From the NCBI RefSeq assembly GCF_900176635.1, contig NZ_FXLN01000004.1, forward strand, positions 558,001 through 622,000: a stretch of 64,000 nt of DNA, read 5' to 3'. The stretch comes from Clostridium merdae. GTDB lineage: Bacteria > Bacillota > Clostridia > Oscillospirales > Acutalibacteraceae. The first letter of the stretch is position 1; each line of letters begins with the position of its first letter. The position numbers and the translations under genes are program-made. Shown piece after piece: positions 34,476-44,366 of this stretch. The notes under the pieces are model-generated. The model did no database searches. It saw only the letters and a list, made by a program, of their open reading frames with translations, and had not been told where the DNA came from.

Positions 34476-35324
34476 TTACTGTACTGCGCTATCAGGCGCA
34501 GCTTCGATTTCTTTGATAAGTTCTGCTGAAAGTATGATATTTGCACCAAAAGGATTGATAACGGCGCCATCAGATTCCTTAATAAAATTCTTAATATCAT
34601 CAAGATCTACCAGCATACCATTGTACTTTTTATCGGGGTCATATTTTCTAAATTCATTCCAATCGGTGAATACAGGATTAAAATGCTTATCTTCGCTATT
34701 GCGAATCAAAGGCAGAGTCAGTTCACTATCCTTTTTCACAACAGCTTTTCCGTTTGAATCTGCATTTCCCAGCTCCATGTTACTGCCATCCATAGGCATT
34801 AGGAACTGCGCTTTCTTAATCTCCTGGAAAAAACGATTCTGCTGATCAATCGTAGCTGTTTTCATACCAGCTGCTTCAAATAACTCGTTTGTAGCACGAA
34901 TCAAAGAAGGATTCATAACGGGGCGCTGAATCTCTGGAAGTTTCGAAAAATCCGGCTTCTCCATTAAAGCAAATAAGCTAAGGTGAACCGCTTTCTGACC
35001 TTTATCTAAAATCAGACCCTCAAACCCACTGCGATATAAATCGCCGAGTAATACCATTCGATCTTTCGCTTCATTTTCGACACAATTTACCTCAATATTC
35101 TGTTCCTTGCATTCCTTCTGATACTCCTCAAAAAAGCTTTTTTGAGAGAAGATGCTGGCACAGGGTACTGATTTTACATATTCTAAGCTATAATTCTTAG
35201 AATATGGGCAAGTCGCAACCCAAATGGTCTCTTCTTCTTTTAATTTTTGAATAAGCGTATTGCGAGCCTCTTTATCTTCACCATCAATTACTTTGCTAAT
35301 TAAATCTTGAATGCTATTCGACAT
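34476..35324 (-). CDS. SseB-domain protein
   Basis: This is a 282-residue soluble protein. The C-terminal half (about 205-275), with FNPVFTDWNEFRKYDP and INPFGANIILS, matches the SseB N-terminal domain (PF07179). The N-terminal half repeats a looser version of the same fold (ATCPYSKNYSLEYV and further). No enzymatic residues are evident and the family function in Gram-positives is unknown. GGGAG stands 8 bases before the ATG at 35324. The preceding DUF624 gene ends 18 bases upstream, so the two are probably co-transcribed. Confidence 0.75.
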   Translation of the reverse strand: MSNSIQDLISKVIDGEDKEARNTLIQKLKEEETIWVATCPYSKNYSLEYVKSVPCASIFSQKSFFEEYQKECKEQNIEVNCVENEAKDRMVLLGDLYRSGFEGLILDKGQKAVHLSLFALMEKPDFSKLPEIQRPVMNPSLIRATNELFEAAGMKTATIDQQNRFFQEIKKAQFLMPMDGSNMELGNADSNGKAVVKKDSELTLPLIRNSEDKHFNPVFTDWNEFRKYDPDKKYNGMLVDLDDIKNFIKESDGAVINPFGANIILSAELIKEIEAAPDSAVQ

Positions 35325-35341
35325 AATATAATCTCCCTTTT

Positions 35342-36271
35342 TCATTCACTATCCCGAAAGATAGAATCGTTATTTTCTAATGTACTTCTTTTTACCAATT
35401 TGCCTTGGTAAAAAACATACTCCGATTCAGTATTATTCTCTTCAATCCCTGCAGTTTGGGCATTTTCTATTGTTTCCGTATGAGTTGGTTCTAATGCAGG
35501 GTGAATCATTAACTTCTCAACAAGAGGATATACTGTAAAGTTAATGATAAAGGATGAAAATGAAAAAGTAAAGAACAAAAGCAATATTCCATTTAAAAGT
35601 AGTATTAAAACGGGATACATATAATAAGCAAAATAATTGAGGAATGCAATTGCACCAAAGAGTGCGGTTAATAAAATATTGCGCCATAATCCAACAATCG
35701 CAAAGATAAAAGCATTCTTATAGATTTGCTTTAGGTTGAGATGAAAGGTAATCATCATTAGTGGAATATAGTACTGCATGAAAATAAAAATTAGAAATAC
35801 TGCAATGCTAATCCCAAACAATACCATAAAAATGGTACCCTGTGAAGCAGCAAGAGTGTAGTAAAAACGAATGCAATAAAGAATTAGACTCAAAAGAATG
35901 TAACTAATGACGCCGTGAATGGAAAACTGCTTCCAATTGAGCAAAACAGCATCTTTAAAGTCCGATAAAATGAACGCATGCTCTTCTCGAACATAATTAC
36001 GGGTAACAAGCGTTAGGCCTGCTAAAAAAGGGCTGAGTAAAATAAAGGGAAGGCTCCACAAAAACGATTGACCCACAAGCAGACCCAATAAATACGAGAT
36101 AAAACCTAGCACTGCAAATGGAACAACGAACAATAAATTAAGCTTTATTAGTTCAAAGAACTTACCTAGAAGTATATCGAAAAATCGTTGTAGCGGTGGC
36201 TTTTGCGGTGCATTTTTACTGATTCCTGGCCCTGGCTTTTGGTAGCCGCCGAATAGAGAAAATCCTGACAA
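35342..36271 (-). CDS. DUF624 (YesL-like) membrane protein
   Basis: This 309-residue protein has a hydrophilic, proline-rich N-terminus (about 1-40), five or six predicted membrane helices between about 43 and 250, and an acidic cytoplasmic tail. The FFELIKLNLLFVVPF opening and the following layout match the YesL/DUF624 family. YesL homologues often sit by carbohydrate genes, but here the partner is an SseB-domain gene. It starts with TTG at 36271, with AAAAGGAG upstream. Function unknown. Confidence 0.75.
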   Translation of the reverse strand: MSGFSLFGGYQKPGPGISKNAPQKPPLQRFFDILLGKFFELIKLNLLFVVPFAVLGFISYLLGLLVGQSFLWSLPFILLSPFLAGLTLVTRNYVREEHAFILSDFKDAVLLNWKQFSIHGVISYILLSLILYCIRFYYTLAASQGTIFMVLFGISIAVFLIFIFMQYYIPLMMITFHLNLKQIYKNAFIFAIVGLWRNILLTALFGAIAFLNYFAYYMYPVLILLLNGILLLFFTFSFSSFIINFTVYPLVEKLMIHPALEPTHTETIENAQTAGIEENNTESEYVFYQGKLVKRSTLENNDSIFRDSE

Positions 36272-36311
36272 AACAGAGTCACTCCTTTTGTGTTACCTAC
36301 CGATGGGTTTG

Positions 36312-37214
36312 TTAACCTACACCAAGCTTTGCTTTGGGATGACAATGGTTATAAACCTCTTTAAAATGGTCATTCATTAGCTGTACATAAACCTGTGTGG
36401 AAGAAATATCTGCATGGCCAAGCATAAGTTGAATATCCTTTAGGCTCGCGCCGTTCTCCAGCAAGTGTAAAGCAAAGGAATGCCGCAAAGTGTGAGGGGT
36501 AATCTCTTTGGTGATTTTTGCCTGCTCTGCATACCCCTTAATAATTTTCCAAAAACCCTGCCGAGTTAATCGCCGCCCGTTTAAATTGGTGAACAACGCC
36601 TGTCCCCCATCCGCGCGAATCATTACGCTTCTAACGCGGAACAAATAATCCGAAACAGCGGCAATCGCTTTTGAATAAATCGGTATCATGCGTTCGTTTT
36701 TGCCGTGGCCACCACAGCAGAGCATTGCCGAGTGCAAATTAATATCTGTTACATTTAAATCCACCAGCTCAGACACACGAATACCAGTGGCATATAAAAG
36801 CTCAAGCATTGCCTTATCGCGGCAGCCTTTGGGTTCAGAAATATCTGGCTGAGCAAATAAGAGTTCAATTTCTTCGCTGCTTAATATTTGGGGCAGCTTT
36901 TTTTGAACCTTTTCAAGCCGTATGTTCTTTGCCGGGTTTGCAGAAGCTTTTCCTGTTAAGATTAAAAACTGGTAAAACCCTCGTATTGACGCCATATTAC
37001 GTGTTACGGTAGATACGGAGCACTGCCGGCCATTGAGTGCCTCAACATACTTTTCCATATCTGATTCGGTGACCTGTTCCGGTCCCGGAAGGTTCCGTTG
37101 GTCAACGTATTCCAAAAAATGCTCTACATCTCTGGTATAAGAATCCAAAGTGTTTTGAGAAACCAGTTTTTGAAAACGCAGGTAGTCCCGGTAATCGGAA
37201 CAACATTCTTTCAT
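36312..37214 (-). CDS. xerD: Tyrosine recombinase XerD
   Basis: This recombinase resolves chromosome dimers at dif with XerC. The core-binding domain spans about 1-85. The catalytic residues are Arg in TGIRVSELVDL, HTLRHSFALHLL, LGHADISSTQVY with the tyrosine nucleophile, and Lys in GGHGKNERMIP. GGHGKNERM departs slightly from the usual GKGxKER. The 300-residue length is typical. It follows spoIIM by 30 bases, the same neighbourhood as in Bacillus, where spoIIM and ripX/xerD lie together. Confidence 0.9.
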   Translation of the reverse strand: MKECCSDYRDYLRFQKLVSQNTLDSYTRDVEHFLEYVDQRNLPGPEQVTESDMEKYVEALNGRQCSVSTVTRNMASIRGFYQFLILTGKASANPAKNIRLEKVQKKLPQILSSEEIELLFAQPDISEPKGCRDKAMLELLYATGIRVSELVDLNVTDINLHSAMLCCGGHGKNERMIPIYSKAIAAVSDYLFRVRSVMIRADGGQALFTNLNGRRLTRQGFWKIIKGYAEQAKITKEITPHTLRHSFALHLLENGASLKDIQLMLGHADISSTQVYVQLMNDHFKEVYNHCHPKAKLGVG

Positions 37215-37244
37215 CTCAATTGTACCCCCTATTGGCTATTGGCT

Positions 37245-37934
37245 TTAAAAGGTAAATGCGCCGGTAAAACAAACGGTTGTAACCAGGTCGATTGCAGCCG
37301 CAGCCGCAGAAAGAATTAAAATAGAGCCAAACTGTACTGCATACGCCTTTAAAGAAAGCGATTTGCTTTGCTCATGTCTTAACGCTTGTATTAGGGTCGA
37401 TTTTGAAAACAGCATACCTTCCTTCGCCGCAAGAAGAATGGCAACCATCGATAAAAAGGCACCCGGCAAAACCACCACCGCATTGAACAAAACTCCTTGA
37501 AACCCGTATGCCGCATATAGGTAACCGGAAGCCAGACCAAAGCCGAATCCTCGAAATAATGGAATGAATGGAAGAATAAACACTCCCCATAAAGACATTC
37601 CGAATAAAAAAGAAATCATGACAAAGAAAAATGAAGAGCTGAGCGATGCGACAAATGCAGAGCCCGAGGATTGTACAGCTCTTGCTTTTACATCGCTAAC
37701 AAACAGTAAATCCAGTTTCTGCAAAATTGTGTCGTCTGCTCCCCTCGCAAACAGTGCACCAAAAATAGTTCCTACCAGCAGTAAGAACGCAAGCACCGTT
37801 AGCAAAGGATTTTCTAGAATAACTTCGAGCATACTATGCAAATCGAACACACGAAATCGCGGTTCCACAACGGATCGCGATTTCTTTTGCAGGCGATAGT
37901 GTACCGGTATGATTCTTGTCCCTTTTATGTTCAT
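37245..37934 (-). CDS. spoIIM: Stage II sporulation protein M
   Basis: This is the membrane scaffold of the SpoIIDMP complex that remodels septal peptidoglycan for engulfment in the mother cell. The 229 residues have five hydrophobic segments (about 42-64, 93-115, 118-140, 147-170, 200-222) with the family pattern RGFGFGLASGY and LLAAKEG. A GGGAGG site precedes the ATG. A near-perfect sigma-E promoter stands just upstream, as expected from spoIIM regulation in Bacillus. It shows that the organism forms endospores. Confidence 0.92.
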   Translation of the reverse strand: MNIKGTRIIPVHYRLQKKSRSVVEPRFRVFDLHSMLEVILENPLLTVLAFLLLVGTIFGALFARGADDTILQKLDLLFVSDVKARAVQSSGSAFVASLSSSFFFVMISFLFGMSLWGVFILPFIPLFRGFGFGLASGYLYAAYGFQGVLFNAVVVLPGAFLSMVAILLAAKEGMLFSKSTLIQALRHEQSKSLSLKAYAVQFGSILILSAAAAAIDLVTTVCFTGAFTF

Positions 37935-37965
37935 ACGTATCCTCCCGAGGGCAGTTGCCTACTGA

Positions 37966-37995
37966 ATTGTATGAGCGAAGGGTTCTTAATATGAA
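37966..37995 (-). promoter_or_regulatory. Sigma-E promoter of spoIIM
   Basis: On the minus strand TTCATATT (37995-37988) is followed after 14 bases by CATACAAT (37973-37966). These agree with the Bacillus sigma-E -35 and -10 elements almost perfectly. The start of transcription would be about 25 bases before the spoIIM ATG. Confidence 0.85.
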
Positions 37996-38064
37996 TCAAC
38001 CGGAAAACTCTACCTACATTATGGAGTAAAAAAAGTGGTTTCAATCAATTGGGGTTGGAAAAGC

Positions 38065-38862
38065 TTACTTACCCAGCTCTTCCGCACGGTGCGTGCAAGC
38101 AAGCATGGCTTCATCAACAATCGCTTCAAAGCCTCTGCTGTAAAATACATCTAAAGCTTTGAGGGTCGTTCCACCCGGCGAAGATACCATTTTAATGAGT
38201 TCTTCCGGGGTGTGACCAGAATGCAAAAGCATTTCTGCGCTGCCAATTAACGTTTGGCTGAACAAACGCAAGGCCGCATCCGCTGGTATGCCCTGGCGGT
38301 CTGCACTCTCAGCCGCTGCCTTTGCAAACAGATATACATAAGCCGGGCCGCTGCCGTTTACAGAGGTTGCCACATTAATCTGGTCTTCTCTCAGTATTTC
38401 TACGGTACCGCACGCTTCAAAAATGGAACGGACAAACGAAAAATCTTCGTCTTTCACCAGCTCAGAACGGCATAAAGCAGTCGCTCCCTTACCAACGAGA
38501 AGAGGGGTATTGGGCATTGCCCGAATCACGGGGCAATTGCAGCCCAAGGTAGAGGTAATATAATGAATTGAAATACCGGCCGCAATCGTAACAAAAAGTG
38601 TTTTTTCAGTAACGGTTGATTTGGCATCTTCCAATACTTCCGCAAAGTTTTGAGGCTTTACCGCAAGAAATACAATATCTGCATTTTTCACTACTTCAGC
38701 GGCGGATACAGCGGAGCTAAGCCCCTTTTGTTCATATTCTGAACGTTTTTCTTCACTAATATCAAACACAATCATATCTTGTGCAGGGTGAATCCCAGCG
38801 CGAAGAATCCCATTTATAATTGCTCCAGCCATATTACCGGCACCAATAAAACCTACTACCAT
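38065..38862 (-). CDS. proC: Pyrroline-5-carboxylate reductase
   Basis: This enzyme completes proline synthesis by NAD(P)H-dependent reduction of 1-pyrroline-5-carboxylate. The Rossmann motif VGFIGAGNMAGAI opens the protein. VKPQN, RAMPNTP and the ProC signature around VSSPGGTTLKALDVF follow. At 265 residues it is of usual length. AAAGGA precedes the ATG with 10-base spacing. It has its own promoter and is separated from spoIIM by 130 bases. Confidence 0.95.
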   Translation of the reverse strand: MVVGFIGAGNMAGAIINGILRAGIHPAQDMIVFDISEEKRSEYEQKGLSSAVSAAEVVKNADIVFLAVKPQNFAEVLEDAKSTVTEKTLFVTIAAGISIHYITSTLGCNCPVIRAMPNTPLLVGKGATALCRSELVKDEDFSFVRSIFEACGTVEILREDQINVATSVNGSGPAYVYLFAKAAAESADRQGIPADAALRLFSQTLIGSAEMLLHSGHTPEELIKMVSSPGGTTLKALDVFYSRGFEAIVDEAMLACTHRAEELGK

Positions 38863-39219
38863 TTCTTCTCATTCCTTTGCATACTTTAAATTGAAGAGTT
38901 AACACCAATTTTCTACTCAGATTGCGCCTTTTTTACACTTTTGCCTCCACTTTATGGTATTAAATATATTATACTATAATACTTTTCCCACACCAAAGCA
39001 AGCAGAAACCTAGCAAAATAGAAAATTTATACAGTATGCAGAAAAAGAAGGCTCAGAATTATGTAACCCTCTAAATAATTATGTTAACTTAGAAGCGGGA
39101 GAGCAAACGAATAATTATGCACACGCCTGTTTTTTGCCAGCAAGCGTGTGCATAAAAAAGACCTTTATCACGTTTTACAATAAGCGACACATAGAAAATC
39201 TATACTCTAAAAGCAGTAC
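38863..39219. other. Intergenic region proC-scfB: proC promoter and a hairpin
   Basis: No gene is seen here. On the minus strand TTGGTG (38996-38991), 17 bases and TATAAT (38973-38968) form a probable proC promoter with a leader of about 95 bases. Near the scfB end TATGCACACGC (39116-39126) pairs with GCGTGTGCATA (39144-39154) around a 17-base loop. It lies where a terminator for scfB should be, but has no T-run after it. Confidence 0.6.
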
Positions 39220-40584
39220 TTATTCAGAGTCTGCCAGAGCGGCCTTCATCATAATAGCGCACTCCAAACGCTTTTTCTCAAGCTGACAGGAGATTGTGTG
39301 GGGCTTTAGAATATCGCCCTCATACTGCCAGCTATTGGCGTTACACCCGCCACTGCAATAGAACTTTGCCCAGCAGTTTTTGCAGTCTTTTTTACTATAT
39401 ATATTGTATTGTGCAAATTTCTCTTTCATGGTACGGTCAAAGGTACCTTGCAGAATATTGCCCATCTTCCAATCGTCATCCCCAACAAACTGGTGGCAGG
39501 GGAAAATATCGCCCTCCGGTGTTACCGCAACATACTCATTGCCGCAGCCGCACCCACGCAGCCGCTTAATGGCGCAAGGGCCTTGGTCAAGGTCCAGCAT
39601 AAAGTGGAAGAAGTTAAAGCCCTTCCCCTCTTTTCTGCGCTCAATTAAAAGCTTTGCCAAACGCTCATATTCATCAAACACAGCAGGCAGGTCTTTTTCT
39701 TTGAGGGAGTACTCCAGCTTTTCGTCTGACACAACCGGTTCAATGGAAAGCTGGTCAAAGCCCAAATCTGCCATGTGCATCACATCCTCTGAAAAATCGA
39801 GGTTATGTGTGGTAAAGGTACCACGCACATAATAGTCCTTGTCGCCGCGGGTAGAAACGAGCTTTTGGTAGTTCGGTACAATGCGGTCGTAGCTGCCGAG
39901 ACCGTCTGTACGAACACGAAGCAAATCGTTAATCTCTTTACGACCATCCAGCGAAAGAACCACATTAGACATTTCACGATTAATATATTCTATCTTATCA
40001 TCGGTTAGCAGCATGCCGTTTGTGGTGATCGTAAAGCGGAAGTTTTTGTTGTGCTGTTTTTCTATGCTTCTGGCGTAATCCACCACCTGCTTCACAACGT
40101 CAAAGTTCATGAGAGGCTCGCCACCGAAAAAGTCGAGCTCTAAATTGTGCCGTCCCTCTGACTGCTCAATTAAAAAGTCGATTGCCCGTTTGCCAACCTC
40201 GAAGGGCATGAGCATACGGCCACGGCCAAAGTCCCCTTTGGCTGCAAAGCAATATTCACAGCGAAGGTTGCAGTCGTGCGCAACGTTCAGGCACATGGAT
40301 TTAACAGGGGCATCGCGCAGCATGTCGCAGAACTGCTCGTACTCATCCTCTGAGTAGAGTTGCCCGGAACGGTACAGCTCAAGCAGTTCCTCGTACGCTT
40401 CATTAATTTCGGATTCTGAAAAGCGCCCGAGCAAGCTTTTCTTTAAATCCTCCGGCTGTTGCTCTGGCACACTGTCCTTAAAAAATTCCAGCATCAGGTA
40501 AGGCAGCTCATCAAATAGATGAACTGCTCCGCTATTGGTGTCAAGAACAATGTAATATCCGTTCAGGTAATATTTGTGTATCAT
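39220..40584 (-). CDS. scfB: SCIFF peptide maturase, radical SAM/SPASM enzyme
   Basis: This enzyme installs thioether (gamma, ranthipeptide-type) cross-links in the SCIFF precursor. An N-terminal peptide-binding region (RRE-like, about 1-90) precedes the radical SAM motif CNLRCEYC (Cys105, Cys109, Cys112). A SPASM domain with many cysteines (CGCGNEY, CHQF, CKNC, YCSGGCN) holds the auxiliary clusters. Its 454 residues are typical. GGAG precedes the ATG. It lies directly downstream of its substrate gene scfA, separated by a strong palindrome. Confidence 0.96.
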   Translation of the reverse strand: MIHKYYLNGYYIVLDTNSGAVHLFDELPYLMLEFFKDSVPEQQPEDLKKSLLGRFSESEINEAYEELLELYRSGQLYSEDEYEQFCDMLRDAPVKSMCLNVAHDCNLRCEYCFAAKGDFGRGRMLMPFEVGKRAIDFLIEQSEGRHNLELDFFGGEPLMNFDVVKQVVDYARSIEKQHNKNFRFTITTNGMLLTDDKIEYINREMSNVVLSLDGRKEINDLLRVRTDGLGSYDRIVPNYQKLVSTRGDKDYYVRGTFTTHNLDFSEDVMHMADLGFDQLSIEPVVSDEKLEYSLKEKDLPAVFDEYERLAKLLIERRKEGKGFNFFHFMLDLDQGPCAIKRLRGCGCGNEYVAVTPEGDIFPCHQFVGDDDWKMGNILQGTFDRTMKEKFAQYNIYSKKDCKNCWAKFYCSGGCNANSWQYEGDILKPHTISCQLEKKRLECAIMMKAALADSE

Positions 40585-40607
40585 TTCACTTTCTCCATCC
40601 GCACAAA

Positions 40608-40637
40608 ATTGAAGGGACAGAATTCTGTCCCTTCAAT
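40608..40637 (-). terminator. Attenuator-like palindrome between scfA and scfB
   Basis: ATTGAAGGGACAG and CTGTCCCTTCAAT are a perfect 13-bp stem with loop AATT. On the minus strand it is followed by TTTTGTG. It would let most transcripts end after scfA so that peptide exceeds enzyme, which is inferred. Confidence 0.75.
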
Positions 40638-40676
40638 CATTTGATCTTATCCGGCACGCCGCAGGTTCAACAATCA

Positions 40677-40826
40677 TTATGCTCTCTGCGCGTTCTCACA
40701 CTTCTGGTTTGCTACTGTACAGGAGGTTTTGCAAGCAGACTGGCAGGAAGCCTGGCACTCGCCGCAGCCGCCCTTTACAGCGCTCTCCTTCAGGTTTGCT
40801 TTATTCAAAGTTTTGATCTGTTTCAT
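40677..40826 (-). CDS. scfA: SCIFF ranthipeptide precursor (six cysteines in forty-five)
   Basis: This 49-residue precursor has the leader MKQIKTLNKANLKESAVKGG and a core with six cysteines at 21, 24, 28, 32, 36 and 43. It is the universal clostridial SCIFF peptide, modified by ScfB and in some species linked to quorum-type signalling. It starts at the ATG at 40826 with GGGGA upstream and ends TAA at 40677. It is short but unmistakable from the cysteine spacing and its neighbour. Confidence 0.97.
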   Translation of the reverse strand: MKQIKTLNKANLKESAVKGGCGECQASCQSACKTSCTVANQKCENAQRA

Positions 40827-40862
40827 TTCAAAATCCCCATTTCACAAGTTTTAATTGCCAAT

Positions 40863-40891
40863 ATTATAGCACAAGAATGGAAACTTGAAAA
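40863..40891 (-). promoter_or_regulatory. Promoter of scfA
   Basis: On the minus strand TTTTCA (40891-40886), 17 bases, then TATAAT (40868-40863) with TG one base before it (extended -10). It abuts the stop of the TIGR04086 gene. Confidence 0.75.
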
Positions 40892-40893
40892 GC

Positions 40894-41322
40894 CTATTTT
40901 CTCCTTGATTTTTTGTTTACTGACAAAATACCGCCAATTGCACCGGTAATAACCATAATCAGACCCTTGGTAAGCATAAATGCAGAAACGCTTTCGCCTG
41001 TAATGGTAAGCCCTGCTATAAATAGCAGACCAAACAATAAGAACGCGGAACCCGCACCGTTCATCATACCGCGTTCACCAGACATACGCGCTGCTATGTA
41101 CCCGGCAGCAAAAGCGCCTAAGGCCGCAATGAGCACCGTTAAAGGCTGCAATAAGCTTTGCGGCAACTGTTTTGCAGCCACCAAAATCAAAGATAGTACC
41201 AAAAGAAGAACAGTGCAAACCGCCGCACCAGCTAACGTGCCGAACACGATTGGGCGAAGTATTTTCCATACCGGATTTTGCATACGTTCTCTATTGGATT
41301 TGACTCTTTTTGGTCTTTTCAT
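40894..41322 (-). CDS. TIGR04086 family membrane protein
   Basis: This 142-residue protein has a basic N-terminus (KRPKRVKSNRER) and four hydrophobic segments (about 22-47, 55-77, 88-104, 112-133). The family is typically encoded between yajC and the SCIFF locus in Clostridia, as here; function unknown. GGAGGGG with an 8-base spacer supports the ATG at 41322 rather than one 36 bases upstream. That site lies within a stable hairpin (41329-41378), so translation may be regulated. Confidence 0.8.
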   Translation of the reverse strand: MKRPKRVKSNRERMQNPVWKILRPIVFGTLAGAAVCTVLLLVLSLILVAAKQLPQSLLQPLTVLIAALGAFAAGYIAARMSGERGMMNGAGSAFLLFGLLFIAGLTITGESVSAFMLTKGLIMVITGAIGGILSVNKKSRRK

Positions 41323-41328
41323 ATAAAA

Positions 41329-41378
41329 TACCCCTCCTGCATGTTCTCTACGTTTCATAGATATTCGCAGGAGGGGTA
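41329..41378 (-). promoter_or_regulatory. Hairpin sequestering the TIGR04086 ribosome-binding site
   Basis: On the minus strand the upstream TACCCCTCCTGC (41378-41367) is perfectly complementary to GCAGGAGGGGTA (41340-41329), which holds the Shine-Dalgarno sequence. A 26-base loop separates them. The 12-bp, GC-rich stem should block initiation unless it is opened. Confidence 0.7.
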
Positions 41379-41413
41379 AAATATACTAGTTTTTCTGGCA
41401 AATGGAGGATTGT

Positions 41414-41743
41414 TTATTTATCATCCTCATGAACGGTGTTGATTTTGCCCAAAGCCCAACGCTTTACAATAATCTTTGTGCGGTCGATTCCAGACTCAAG
41501 AACAAAGGTATCGCTCTCTTCCTTAATTGCAACAATACGACCAACAATGCCGCCAATTGTTGTAATTTCATCGCCTACCTGTACATTCTTTTTGAGTGCT
41601 TCCTCCGCCTTTTTCTTCTTTTGCTGCGGACGGATCATAAAGAAATACAACGCACCAAACAATAGCGCGTAGATAATTATGATTTGCCACATGGAACCGC
41701 CAGAAGCTGCAGCGGTTGCCGCCAAGGGTAATAATTGATTCAT
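41414..41743 (-). CDS. yajC: Preprotein translocase subunit YajC
   Basis: YajC is the small accessory membrane subunit of the SecDF complex. One transmembrane helix (about 18-38) is followed by the RPQQKKKKAEE charged stretch and the conserved VGDEITTIGGIVGRIVAI fold. The 109-residue length is typical. GGAGGTG precedes the ATG at 41743. It is downstream of tgt, as in many bacteria. Confidence 0.94.
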   Translation of the reverse strand: MNQLLPLAATAAASGGSMWQIIIIYALLFGALYFFMIRPQQKKKKAEEALKKNVQVGDEITTIGGIVGRIVAIKEESDTFVLESGIDRTKIIVKRWALGKINTVHEDDK

Positions 41744-41810
41744 AAAAAAACAGCACCTCCATATTAGTGATTTAAATTATAGCAATAAAAAAAGAATCAT
41801 GCAAGCCAAT

Positions 41811-42962
<1,152 letters not shown>

Positions 42963-43002
42963 TTAATTATTGTAAGAATCTAATCTCTAAAACACTACAT
43001 GT

Positions 43003-44040
43003 TTAATAGATAAGCATCGCATCTCCAAAGCTGAAGAACCGGTATTTGTCTTGCACGGCAACCCGGTATGCGTTTAGAACATGCTCTCTGCCTGCCAATG
43101 CAGACACAAGCATAATCAACGTGCTTTCGGGGAGATGAAAATTCGTAATCAGGCCATCGAGCACCTGAAACTCATAGCCCGGATAAATAAATATATCCGT
43201 AAAGCCGCCGCTTTCTTTCAAGCAGCCTTCTTTCTTAGCTACGGATTCAATGGTGCGACAACTGGTTGTCCCAACAGAAATCACGCGGCCTCCGTTTTTC
43301 TTTGTCTCATTGATTAAGTCAGCCGTCTCCTGCGGCATCCAATAATGCTCGGAGTGCATTTTGTGGTCTGTAATTTTATCAACGCTCACAGGCCGGAAAG
43401 TACCCAGCCCCACATGCAGCGTAACGTAACCTACCCGAATGCCCTTTTCTTTTATTTTCGCTAACAATTCATTGGTAAAGTGCAGCCCGGCGGTAGGCGC
43501 AGCAGCGGAACCAACCTCACGGGAATATACGGTTTGGTAGCGCTCCTTATCCTGTAATTTTTCTTTAATATAGGGCGGCAAGGGCATTTGACCAATTTGA
43601 TCCAAAACGGCATAGAAATTACCTTGGTAGTCAAATTTTACTAATCGGTTACCACCCTCCATAATTTCAAGCACTTCAGCGGTCATGAGCCCGTCACCGA
43701 ACGAAAAGCGATTGCCAGGTTTGGCGCGTTTGCCAGGGCCAGCAAGAACCTCCCAAACATCGTCCCCTTTCGCGGCAAGCAATAAAAACTCTACCCTTGC
43801 GCCGGTACCTTCCTTAATCCCATAAATTCTGGCAGGCAGTACACGAGAATCATTTAAAATAAGGCAATCACCCGGCTTAAGGTACTCAATAATATTATAA
43901 AAATGCTTGTGCTCTAATTCTCCGGTTTTTTTATCTAAAATTAATAGCCGGGAAGTATCTCGAGGTTCTACTGGAGTTTGTGCGATTAGCTCCTCCGGCA
44001 AATCAAAATCAAAATCTTTTGTATTTAAAGTTTGTTCCAT
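43003..44040 (-). CDS. queA: S-adenosylmethionine:tRNA ribosyltransferase-isomerase
   Basis: QueA transfers and isomerises the ribosyl group of SAM onto preQ1-tRNA, giving epoxyqueuosine. The sequence has the opening [42 protein letters not shown] and [13 protein letters not shown] signatures. Its 345 residues are typical. GGAG lies 7 bases before the ATG. It is divergent from the riboswitch-controlled asd operon. Confidence 0.97.
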   Translation of the reverse strand: MEQTLNTKDFDFDLPEELIAQTPVEPRDTSRLLILDKKTGELEHKHFYNIIEYLKPGDCLILNDSRVLPARIYGIKEGTGARVEFLLLAAKGDDVWEVLAGPGKRAKPGNRFSFGDGLMTAEVLEIMEGGNRLVKFDYQGNFYAVLDQIGQMPLPPYIKEKLQDKERYQTVYSREVGSAAAPTAGLHFTNELLAKIKEKGIRVGYVTLHVGLGTFRPVSVDKITDHKMHSEHYWMPQETADLINETKKNGGRVISVGTTSCRTIESVAKKEGCLKESGGFTDIFIYPGYEFQVLDGLITNFHLPESTLIMLVSALAGREHVLNAYRVAVQDKYRFFSFGDAMLIY

Positions 44041-44094
44041 TCTTTATCTCCTAAAATTGGTTCAAATTAATTACTATTTTCTATTATAAATAAA

Positions 44095-44124
44095 TTGACA
44101 ACTGATAGCAACCCGTGCTATGAT
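44095..44124 (+). promoter_or_regulatory. Promoter of the asd-dap operon
   Basis: TTGACA (44095-44100), an 18-base spacer and TATGAT (44119-44124) with an extended TG. The transcript starts near 44131, just before the lysine aptamer. Confidence 0.8.
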
Positions 44125-44146
44125 AAAACAAGATAAAAATAACGAA

Positions 44147-44309
44147 GATAGAGGCGCGTCTTTCAAAAGTAGCGGGATGTAGGTTGCCAAAACCGACGAG
44201 AGCCTGTGAAAGGGAAAGTCGCCGAAGGAAATGTGCGGCAAGCATTTACCTGGTTATGACCGTGAACAACGGCATGACTGTCATCATGAGAGTATGGTGG
44301 AGAGCTATC
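44147..44309 (+). promoter_or_regulatory. Lysine riboswitch (L box)
   Basis: The aptamer shows the conserved L-box blocks in order: AGAGGCGCG followed by AGTAGCGGGATG, GAGAGCC, GTGAAAGGGAAAGTCGCCGAAGG, the GACTGTCATCATGAGAGT segment and GGTGGAGAGCTATC. The closing helix is GATAG (44147-44151) with CTATC (44305-44309). An intrinsic terminator follows, so high lysine should stop transcription of asd-dapA-dapB-ACT. Confidence 0.93.
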
Positions 44310-44366
44310 ACAGTTTGCAGCTGTTTTTCTGCAACTGGAATGCTTCTTAATTATATTTGATTGATG

